From: Aureococcus anophagefferens
Taxonomy: Eukaryota > Sar > Pelagophyceae > Pelagomonadales > Pelagomonadaceae
Assembly: GCF_000186865.1 (NCBI RefSeq)
Contig: NW_008705572.1
Coordinates: 703,384 to 767,383, forward strand
Direction: 5' to 3'
Length of the DNA stretch: 64,000 nucleotides
Shown: positions 8,608 to 15,637 of the stretch, in pieces
Numbering within the stretch: the first letter of the stretch is position 1
How the letters are laid out: every line of letters starts with the position of its first letter
Notes under the pieces: model-generated
The model's database searches: none
Seen by the model: only the letters and a program-made list of their open reading frames with translations
Told to the model about the DNA's origin: nothing
Program-made: the position numbers and the translations under genes

Positions 8608-11600
8608 TCACAGTTCGGCGACGTTGGCGTAGTCGCCGTTCTCCTCGTCGCCGTCGCTCGCGCGCGCCAGCGGCGCCGCGGCGGGGGGCGTCGACGGCGT
8701 GTAGGGCGGCTGCGCGCTGTACGCGGTCTCGCTGTCGCGGCGCGGCGCGAGGCGCGCCTCCTTGACGGAGATGTGGAGGACCTGGATAATGGGCTGGCCC
8801 GCGTTCCAGCGCGAGTGCGCGTCGAGGGAGTTGCGGTAGAAGACGACGGCCTTCATCGAGTAGGTCTCGGCGCCGATCGGGTAGTCGGACGACGCGTTCT
8901 TCTTCTCGAAGCCCGGCGGCGCGGGCTGCTTGCCCGAGGCGTTGCGCCACTCCGTCACGCGCAGGTCGCGGCTCGCGTCCGGCGGCGACGGCGCGCGCTG
9001 GCTCGGGTTCCGGCCGACGACGACGTAGTAGCCGGGCTTGTAGGCGCGCGTGAACGTGGCCGTCCAGGGCTTGCCCTTGACGTAGCACCCCGTCTCCGGC
9101 AGGGCCGCGATGGGGCACTCCGCGGGCACGTAGTCGGCGTGGAGCGGGATGCAGCCGTGGTACCGCCGGCCGAAGATGTCCTCGACGATGCGGCGGCAGC
9201 CGGCGAAGTCGCCCGTCTCCGCGGCTTCGAGGATCTTGCTGCGGTAGATGTCGAGGTCGACGCAGATGGCGGCGCAGGCCGGCGCCATCGCGGTCGCGCC
9301 CTCGGACGACGCCGCCGCCGGCGCGGCGCCGAAGAACGACGCCGCCGCCGGCGCGGCCCCGAAGGCCGGCGCCGCGGGCGCGCCGAAGGACGGCGCCGCC
9401 GCGGGCGCGGGCGGCGCGGTCTCGCCGAAGGCCGGCGGCGCGGGCGACAGGGCCGTCGTCGTCGCCGCGGTGGGCGCGGCGGGCGCCTCGGGGGGCGACG
9501 CCTCGGGCGCCTTGCGCTTCTTCGGCGCGACCGGCGCGGACGCCGAGCCGGCCGGCGGCGACTTGCGCCGCGGGAGCGGCCGGAGCGAGAGCAGGCCCTG
9601 GAGCGTCGTCACGTGCTCGCCGCCCGTGACCTTGCGGTACCGCACGGCGTCACCCCTGCCGTCCAGCTGGTAGCCGTAGGCGTTGAGCTGCCCCGTGAAG
9701 CTCTTGTACTTGGCCCCGCGGTAGTAGTCGCCCAGGCGCTTCTCGAGCGCCGCCGTCGACGGGATGATGATGTCGCCGCCCTCGAAGCGGATCTCCTCGC
9801 ACTCGGAGATCATCTTGGCCAGTTGGGCGACGAACTTCACCGGGTTGCGCGCCGAAGACGCCGCGAACGCCGCGAGCTCCGCGGCGTAGTGCGGCGCGGT
9901 CTCGCCGAAGGCCGGCGGCGCGGGCGGCGCGGGCGGCTTCTCGCGCACCTTGCGTCGTTTCGGCGCGGGCGCCGCGAGCTCCGCGGCGTTGCGCGCGCCG
10001 CCGACGGGCGCGGCGTCGGGCTCGCCCGGCGGCGGCGGCGGCGTCGCCGCCGCCGCGCGCGCGGGCGCGGCCCCCGCGGCGATGACGGCCGCGATGGTCG
10101 CGGCGTGCGCCGGCGCGAGCATGAGCGTGGACGGCACGGCCAAGCCGCGGTCGCGCGCGGGCGGCGACCGGCCCTGGACGACCGGCGGCATCGGCGCCGG
10201 CGGCGCCGCCGCCATCGCGGGCGACGGCGGGCGCGCGGGCGGCGGCCGGCCCCGGAGGTCCGGCGGCATCAGCGCCACGCGCGGCGGCGCCGCGCCGCGG
10301 GCCGCGGCCGCCGCGACCTCCGCGGCGTAGTTGCGCGTGTCGCCGACGGCCCCGACCCCGATGATGGAGGCGAGGTCCTCGCGGAGGAAGGCGTCCTCGA
10401 CGGGCGCGGCGCGCATCCGCTCAAGGCGCCTGTAGACCGACCTGGGCGCCACGCGGCGCATCTCCTGCAGGCGAATGGCAACCGACGCGACGGAGCGCGA
10501 CGGGATCACCGCCTGGAGCTGCTCCGCGGACGCCTCCGGCCCCAGCAGCAGCCGAGCGTGCTCCAGCTGGAGCTTCTGCAGCGGCGTCCAGCGGGCCCCC
10601 TTCCGCGCGACGTCCGCCAGCGGCGCGTCGGCCATGGGCGCGTCGCCGTCGACGTCCTCGGCGCCGGGCTCGCCGTCGCCGCCCACGGCGAGGCGCCGCA
10701 GCGCCGCGATGCGGTCGCCGAAGGCGATGGCCAGGGCGGGCTGGCTCATCACGGCCGCGTCGATCTGCTCGGCGCTCAGCCCGTTCCGGGAAAACCGCGG
10801 CGGCGCGCCCGCGGCGGGCGCCGCGCGCGCGCGCTTCGCGGGCCTGCGGTCCACGGCCGCCGCGAGCAGGTCGTCGAACTTCGCCGCGGCGGACTGCGCG
10901 TCGCACAGGACGGAGCGCGCGTCGGCGATGGCCGCGTCCGCGGACACGTAGTCGCCCGACTTGATGTCGCGCTCGACGGTGCCGAGGGTGAGGAGCTCCA
11001 TCGGCGCGTCCTCGTCGCCGTCGAGGACGCCGACGGCGAAGAGCGAGTCCGCCTTGGGCAGCTCCCGGCGGAGCTCGGCGATGACGGCGACGCAGTCCGC
11101 GAAGTCGTCGCAGTCGCGCTCCACGTCGAAGACGGCCTTGAGGAGCGCGTAGCCCACGCCCGAATTCTCGCGCACCAAATAGGCCTGGCCCATCGCCTGG
11201 AGCCTCGGGTTCGACCCGTTGACCGCCTTCGCCGCCTCCTCGCGCATGACGCGCACCGCGTGCGCCACGTGGTACTCGTCGAAGGACGGAGACGGCGCGC
11301 GTCGCGGGCTGGGCTTAGCGAACTCGTTGAGGTGCTTGAGGTAGCCGGCGACGCGCGTCGTGAGCTCGAAGCCGAAGACGCCGTCCGTGCCGTAGAAGTC
11401 GCCGACGATGCTCCAGAACGCGTAGGGGTCCTTGAGGCCCGCGCGGTCGCCGACGCCGGGCGTCATCCGCGCGTGCAGCGCGGTGTTGAGGTCGGACTCG
11501 GAGAGGCCCGCGGCGTCGAGGAGCTCGGCGTCCGCGGGCACGGCGCCGGTGAGGATGTCCGTGTCCATCAGGAGCATGTCGCCGTCGTCGATCTCGACGA

Positions 11601-12684
11601 CGCGGATCGGCGACAGGCGGACGCCCTTGACGAACTCGGAGAGGGCCTTGGTGCCTCCGAAGGCGCCCCCGACGGCCCGGCACCCGCGCTCCTTGTGCTG
11701 GTCTTGGTGCTTGTCGGCAACGTAGCCGTCGCCGTAGAGCTGGGCCATGAGGTAGCGGAAGTCGAGGCGCGCGCGGTGCGCGTTCTTGACCGCGTAGTCG
11801 ACGATCGTGTCCTTGAACAGGCTCTGGTTCGCCGTCGGCGCCGAGTTGACCCATTTCTTGGTTTTTGGGTGCCAGTTGAGCTTCACGAAGTAGGCCTTGA
11901 GGTGCTGCGACGTTTCGAGCGGGGAAAAGTTCTTCGGGTCAATGGAAACCGCCTGGGCGAACTGGATGCCGTCGACGCCTGCATCGGACAGCACGTTCTC
12001 GACCTGCTTGAGGAAGCCGGAGGCGTCCGCGACGTGGCGGCTCGTCGGCGGCACGTCCGTGGTGAAGGGCTCCGCGATGAACTTCGAGTCCTTCTTGCCG
12101 CCGCGGTTCTCGCAGCCCCATTGCTCCACGCGCAGGAGGGACGTCTTGGCCTCGCGCAGCAACGGGTCGATGGCGTCCGCGGCGGCCAGCGTCGGCGACT
12201 CGAGCTCCGACGGGATCGTCGACGGGTCCTGCGCCGTCGACGGGTCCTGCGCCGTCGACGGGTCCTGCGTCGTCGCCTCGAGCTCCGGCGCCGTCGACAG
12301 CTCGAAGGCCGGCGACGGCTCGTCCGTCGTCGTCGCCTCCGACGCCGCCGGCCAGTCGCGAGTCGCGGCCGCGGCGAGCCCCGCGACGTCCGCCGGCGCC
12401 GTCGTCTTGTCCGCGCACAACGCCGCGCGCGCGCCGGTCGAGAGCGCGAGCGCGAGGATCGCCGTGCTGCGGGACCAGCCGAGCCGCAGCGTCTCCGGCG
12501 TCGTCTCGCAGCGCGTCGACATCTGCGGCGCCGTGGACGACGCGCCGGCGGCGCGCAGCAGGCGGCGAGGATCAACGACATCACCGAGACCTCCGTCGGC
12601 GAGCCGGCGGACGGCGCCGCGGCGCCATAGCGTCGTGACCGCCGTGGTCGAGCGGCTGCACACGCCCCGCGCCGCCCGCAACAT
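8608..12684 (-). CDS. Large nuclear protein with SANT-like and HSF-like domains
   Basis: A single open frame of about 1359 residues from the ATG at 12684; later starts, for example 12522, are possible. Residues about 265-450 form an unrecognised globular region (LNWHPKTKKWVNSAPTANQS, YGDGYVADKHQDQH, VVEIDDGDMLLMDTD). A Myb/SANT-like helix set lies near 695-745 (RWTPLQKLQLEHARLLL, then SRSVASVAIRLQEMRR). Near 940-1015 is a heat-shock-factor-type DNA-binding domain (KFVAQLAKMISECEEIRFEG, ALEKRLGDYYR, KYKSFTGQLNAYGYQL), which is the strongest match. Long Ala/Pro/Gly linkers separate the parts. The C-terminal 250 residues hold another compact unknown domain (GCIPLHADYVPAECPIAALP). HSF-type proteins are expanded in heterokonts, so a transcription regulator is likely. 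The first ~260 residues, and whether this is one gene or two merged by an unseen intron, are uncertain. Confidence 0.65.
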   Translation of the reverse strand: MLRAARGVCSRSTTAVTTLWRRGAVRRLADGGLGDVVDPRRLLRAAGASSTAPQMSTRCETTPETLRLGWSRSTAILALALSTGARAALCADKTTAPADVAGLAAAATRDWPAASEATTTDEPSPAFELSTAPELEATTQDPSTAQDPSTAQDPSTIPSELESPTLAAADAIDPLLREAKTSLLRVEQWGCENRGGKKDSKFIAEPFTTDVPPTSRHVADASGFLKQVENVLSDAGVDGIQFAQAVSIDPKNFSPLETSQHLKAYFVKLNWHPKTKKWVNSAPTANQSLFKDTIVDYAVKNAHRARLDFRYLMAQLYGDGYVADKHQDQHKERGCRAVGGAFGGTKALSEFVKGVRLSPIRVVEIDDGDMLLMDTDILTGAVPADAELLDAAGLSESDLNTALHARMTPGVGDRAGLKDPYAFWSIVGDFYGTDGVFGFELTTRVAGYLKHLNEFAKPSPRRAPSPSFDEYHVAHAVRVMREEAAKAVNGSNPRLQAMGQAYLVRENSGVGYALLKAVFDVERDCDDFADCVAVIAELRRELPKADSLFAVGVLDGDEDAPMELLTLGTVERDIKSGDYVSADAAIADARSVLCDAQSAAAKFDDLLAAAVDRRPAKRARAAPAAGAPPRFSRNGLSAEQIDAAVMSQPALAIAFGDRIAALRRLAVGGDGEPGAEDVDGDAPMADAPLADVARKGARWTPLQKLQLEHARLLLGPEASAEQLQAVIPSRSVASVAIRLQEMRRVAPRSVYRRLERMRAAPVEDAFLREDLASIIGVGAVGDTRNYAAEVAAAAARGAAPPRVALMPPDLRGRPPPARPPSPAMAAAPPAPMPPVVQGRSPPARDRGLAVPSTLMLAPAHAATIAAVIAAGAAPARAAAATPPPPPGEPDAAPVGGARNAAELAAPAPKRRKVREKPPAPPAPPAFGETAPHYAAELAAFAASSARNPVKFVAQLAKMISECEEIRFEGGDIIIPSTAALEKRLGDYYRGAKYKSFTGQLNAYGYQLDGRGDAVRYRKVTGGEHVTTLQGLLSLRPLPRRKSPPAGSASAPVAPKKRKAPEASPPEAPAAPTAATTTALSPAPPAFGETAPPAPAAAPSFGAPAAPAFGAAPAAASFFGAAPAAASSEGATAMAPACAAICVDLDIYRSKILEAAETGDFAGCRRIVEDIFGRRYHGCIPLHADYVPAECPIAALPETGCYVKGKPWTATFTRAYKPGYYVVVGRNPSQRAPSPPDASRDLRVTEWRNASGKQPAPPGFEKKNASSDYPIGAETYSMKAVVFYRNSLDAHSRWNAGQPIIQVLHISVKEARLAPRRDSETAYSAQPPYTPSTPPAAAPLARASDGDEENGDYANVAEL
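12221..12265. repeat. 15-nt tandem repeat (three copies)
   Basis: Three adjoining copies of a unit encoding D-P-S-T-(A/I)-(Q/P) lie inside the low-complexity N-terminal part of the large SANT/HSF-like gene. They add a short acidic Ser/Thr stretch and probably arose by slippage. Confidence 0.7.
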
Positions 12685-13206
12685 CGTACTCGTCGTGAAC
12701 GCGGCGCGCTTGCCCGCAAAGATCTCGAGTGGCGCCTCCACCCTCGTTTGAATTTGGGTCGCGGAAAATTGTGTCAGTCACGATCGGCGACATTTTCGAC
12801 GCCCAGAAGGACGCAGCCCGAGAGCAGCCCCGACGTGCACACCGACGCGACGAAGACGGCGACATAATAGCGGCCGGACTCAGGACGCAGGCGCGGGACG
12901 TCGGCGCTGGCCCGCTCGATCGCCACCATCATCACGCTGAGGTTTGGCCCTCACAGCACCTTGAAGTTCCGGATAGGAAAATACCGCAGAGCGAGTTCAT
13001 CTCGCGAATCGGGGCCGAAAAATGTGGGGCTGTAGCCACCGCCCGGAGGTCATCCCCGCCATGGGACGGACGCCCATGGATATCAACGACACGATCTACG
13101 CGCACGCCGAGTGCGCGGACGAGGCGTCGAAGCTCCGGCCGCCGCGGCGCCAGAGAAGAAAACCACGGCCGGGGGCTGAATTTCCTCGCCGATTGAATTT
13201 CCTCGC
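12685..13206. other. Intergenic region with two short coding-like frames
   Basis: About 520 bp between two minus-strand genes. It holds a 52-codon minus frame (12774-12932, listed separately). It also holds a plus-strand frame from ATG 13061 reading MGRTPMDINDTIYAHAECAD and on to about 13153. Nearly every codon there ends in G or C, as in the real genes of this window. That frame runs on without bias afterwards, so it may be an exon or a relic. Two copies of gaatttcctcgc lie at 13176 and 13195. Confidence 0.4.
12774..12932 (-). CDS. Possible 52-residue membrane peptide or exon
   Basis: A short frame with two adjacent ATGs (12932 and 12929). The peptide has a charged N-terminus and a hydrophobic segment, YYVAVFVASVCTSGLLSGCV, long enough to cross a membrane, then a short acidic end. 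Most third positions are G or C. It sits upstream of, and in the same direction as, the large SANT/HSF-like gene and could be its unrecognised first exon, an independent small protein, or chance. I recognise no family. Confidence 0.25.
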   Translation of the reverse strand: MMVAIERASADVPRLRPESGRYYVAVFVASVCTSGLLSGCVLLGVENVADRD

Positions 13207-14550
13207 TTACAGCGCCTCCCCGAGCACGACCTCGGCGATCTGGCTCGGCGGCGGGACGACCTCGCCGAGGACCTCGGCGATCTGGCTCGGCGGCAGGACG
13301 TCGTGGAACTGGCGCCAGTAGTCGAGGGGGTTGACCGTGACCGTGTCGCCGAGGAGGACGCCGTCGAGGCCGACGGAGACCATGGGGAGGAAGACGCCGA
13401 CGACGAGGATGATGAGGTCCACGCGGAGCGACACGAGCTTGCGGTCGCGGAGCGTCTCGGAGAACATGGAGAGCGCGTAGCCGACGGCGGACGCGAAGCC
13501 GTAGTGGTAGCCCAGGACGCCCTGGTTCGGGTAGCGCTCGACGACGCCGGCCCACCACATGGCGGCGTCGGGGAGGCAGAGGCTGTAGAGGAAGAGGAGC
13601 TGCGTGAGGTTCGGCCACGACGCGAGGCGATACAAGATCGCCTTCTCGTTGAGCTCCTCGGGCGTCGCGGTCTTGAACTTGCGCTCCAGGTCCGTCTTGC
13701 GCCCGCCCCTGGTCGCCATTTCCTTGTTCGCCTCCTCGGCGGCCTCGAAGTTCTGCTGGAGCATGATCTCCCAGTTGAGCGTCGTCCCCGCGCAGACCGA
13801 CGCCCAGAGCAGGAAGAACGCGGGCCCCGCGGGCAGCAGCGCCGCCGGGTAGCCCCCCGAGAACCAGGCGGCGATCCAGATGGACATCAGCGTGAGCCCC
13901 GCGCCCCCGAAGGTGAAGCCGTTGGCCTTGAGGTCCGTCACGTCGAACATCTTGTTCGACGAGAACCGCGCCATCGGGATCGCCGTCAGCGCGTTCGCGA
14001 CGCCCGCGACGAGCAGCGACGTCTCCAGCGGCCCGTCGAAGCGCCACGTCGCCACGGCGTCGAGGTGGCCCGCCGCCGTCGCGTGCGAGTAGAGCAGCCA
14101 GAGCGGCGCGCCGACGAGGAAGTACGCGCCCGACGCCGCGTGCGCGTGCATGAAATCCGCCTTGGTCCAGAGCCGCCGCCGCACCGTGTCGCCGAAGACC
14201 GCGGCGATGGCGTCGCCGCCGAGGCCCGCGAGGCCCTCGGACGCGTCGACCGTGGCCTTGGCCAGGTCCATCTCGACGACGATCGGCGCGACGGCCGCGC
14301 CGCCGTCGACGACGAGCGCGTCCTCGTCGACGCCCAGCGCCTCCTCGACGAAGTCGGCGATCTCGCTCCGCAGCGCCTCCTCGACGAGCGCTTCGTCGAC
14401 GAGGGGCTCCGTCGCTCGCTCGGGCGCGATGGATCTGAGCCGCAGGCCGTCTTCCGCGACCATCTGCATGGGCGGCGCCAGGCGCGGCCGCGCGGGCTGG
14501 AACGCCGCCGTCGACGCGAGCGCGGCAGCGGCGACGACGTACCGCGCCAT
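13207..14550 (-). CDS. Plastid-targeted multipass membrane protein
   Basis: Encodes 447 residues from ATG 14550. The N-terminus MARYVVAAAALASTAAFQPARP is a signal peptide with an ASAF-type A-F-Q-P cleavage motif, the signature for import into plastids of heterokont algae. Residues about 25-130 are a soluble acidic region. From about 140 there are six to eight hydrophobic segments, including ASGAYFLVGAPLWLLYSH, SLLVAGVANALTAIPMA, LTLMSIWIAAWFSGGYPAAL, FFLLWASVCAGTTL and DLIILVVGVFLPMVSVGLD. A charged loop (AAEEANKEMATRGGRKTDLE) lies near 300. The C-terminus contains a 14-residue tandem duplication around PPSQIAEV (42-nt period, 13229-13293). The upstream in-frame extension to 14718 is rejected because it lacks the targeting peptide. 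I do not recognise the family. Confidence 0.8.
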   Translation of the reverse strand: MARYVVAAAALASTAAFQPARPRLAPPMQMVAEDGLRLRSIAPERATEPLVDEALVEEALRSEIADFVEEALGVDEDALVVDGGAAVAPIVVEMDLAKATVDASEGLAGLGGDAIAAVFGDTVRRRLWTKADFMHAHAASGAYFLVGAPLWLLYSHATAAGHLDAVATWRFDGPLETSLLVAGVANALTAIPMARFSSNKMFDVTDLKANGFTFGGAGLTLMSIWIAAWFSGGYPAALLPAGPAFFLLWASVCAGTTLNWEIMLQQNFEAAEEANKEMATRGGRKTDLERKFKTATPEELNEKAILYRLASWPNLTQLLFLYSLCLPDAAMWWAGVVERYPNQGVLGYHYGFASAVGYALSMFSETLRDRKLVSLRVDLIILVVGVFLPMVSVGLDGVLLGDTVTVNPLDYWRQFHDVLPPSQIAEVLGEVVPPPSQIAEVVLGEAL

Positions 14551-14700
14551 TGTAGACCGGTTTCGGGCTTTATCCGGTGGAAGCCAGGCGGCGAGAGACG
14601 GCGCCGGCTGCGGATTTGAGGTTGTCGCGCCTCGCATGCCAGCATGTGCTGGCACGACGCGGCGCACCTCCCACGTGTCCCCCCACGACGAGCTACTAGT

Positions 14701-14722
14701 AATACGCTGTGAGTGCACGCCA
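14701..14722. repeat. 22-nt direct repeat, left copy
   Basis: The sequence aatacgctgtgagtgcacgc plus ca is repeated exactly at 15498-15519. The copies are about 800 bp apart and flank a region with no intact gene. Confidence 0.85.
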
Positions 14723-14925
14723 AAGATGAAATGAGTCTCTAATAGGCTTAGGCTAAGAGGCGCCCCCTCTCAAAACCCCCCACCCTTTTTGCGCCGAGCT
14801 CCCAGAGGCGGCGGCGGCGGCGAACTCGTTGTCGGCGAGCTCGAGCATCATGAAAAACGTGCGGAAGCCGACCAGCGGCTCGCAATCGGCGAACTAGTCG
14901 TCGATCTCCGGGCTTGAGAAGGTCG

Positions 14926-15183
14926 TCAAAGAGCGTCGTTCTGCGAACTGGTAGGCGAGGCCGTGGGCGCGGCGACGACGTCCGTGTAGCGGTCGGGGAC
15001 CTCCGCGACGATGGTGTTCGTCGTCGAGACGGTCGAGCTCGTCGCGTGCGCGCCGACGGCGAGCGCGCTCGTCGCGCCGAGACGGTCGGCCGAGCGCGCA
15101 GCGTCGACGGCGTCCGCCGCGCGCGTTTCAGGGCTCCCGCGAGCAGCCGACGCGTTCAGCGCCCGCGTAGGGTCTGTCGGCGC
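14926..15183 (-). pseudogene. Possible terminal exon or gene relic
   Basis: A minus-strand frame of 85 codons ending in a TGA at 14926. Third positions are nearly all G or C. It reads PTDPTRALNASAARGSPETR at the start and EVPDRYTDVVAAPTASPTSS near the end, a Thr/Ser/Ala-rich composition. The frame is closed upstream by TAG at 15184, and that TAG is part of ctcctag, a good splice-acceptor match, so this may be a last exon. No convincing upstream exon was found. It lies between the two 22-nt direct repeats. Function unknown. Confidence 0.35.
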
Positions 15184-15497
15184 CTAGGAGAGCGGCTCCG
15201 TGCCGCCGGAGCGGCTCGCGCGGACCGGGTCCGCCGAGGTTGACGCTCGGAACACGTTCCGGCCCGAGGCCGTGCCCGTACGCCGACGCCGTCGTCAAAC
15301 TCGACGCAGCGCCCAACGTAGGGGCGGGGGGTGCCGGGGCGCCCGGCGACGGGGTCGCAGGCGCCCGAGAGGGCCAGGGGTCGCGGCCAGCGACGTGCGC
15401 ACGATCCGCTACACGGCTTCGGCGTCCGCTTCAAGCCGGCTGACCAAAAACCCACCCACAAAAAAGGGGGGGGGTAAGACGTTTTTAGTGGGCGGCA

Positions 15498-15519
15498 AAT
15501 ACGCTGTGAGTGCACGCCA
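15498..15519. repeat. 22-nt direct repeat, right copy
   Basis: Exact copy of 14701-14722 in the same orientation. Just upstream are an A-rich and a G-rich run (15444-15475). Confidence 0.85.
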
Positions 15520-15637
15520 GCGCCCTACCAGCACGTCCGGGACGTGCCGGAACGCCGCGGCGCGCCGCCATGTCCACGACACTAAACGCTGGCGCGCCAG
15601 CCTCAAACTTGAAAGCCCTCATGAATAAGAACCGTCG

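Larger units (their letters stand above)
14551..15637. other. Gene-poor region between plastid protein and GHMP fusion genes
   Basis: About 1.1 kb with no intact gene that I can support. It contains the 22-nt direct repeats (14701 and 15498), a coding-like minus frame (14926-15183), poly-pyrimidine/poly-purine tracts (ccccccaccctttttt near 14776; a run of G near 15467) and many short A/T-rich patches. The layout looks like a decayed gene or a small inserted element. Confidence 0.5.
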
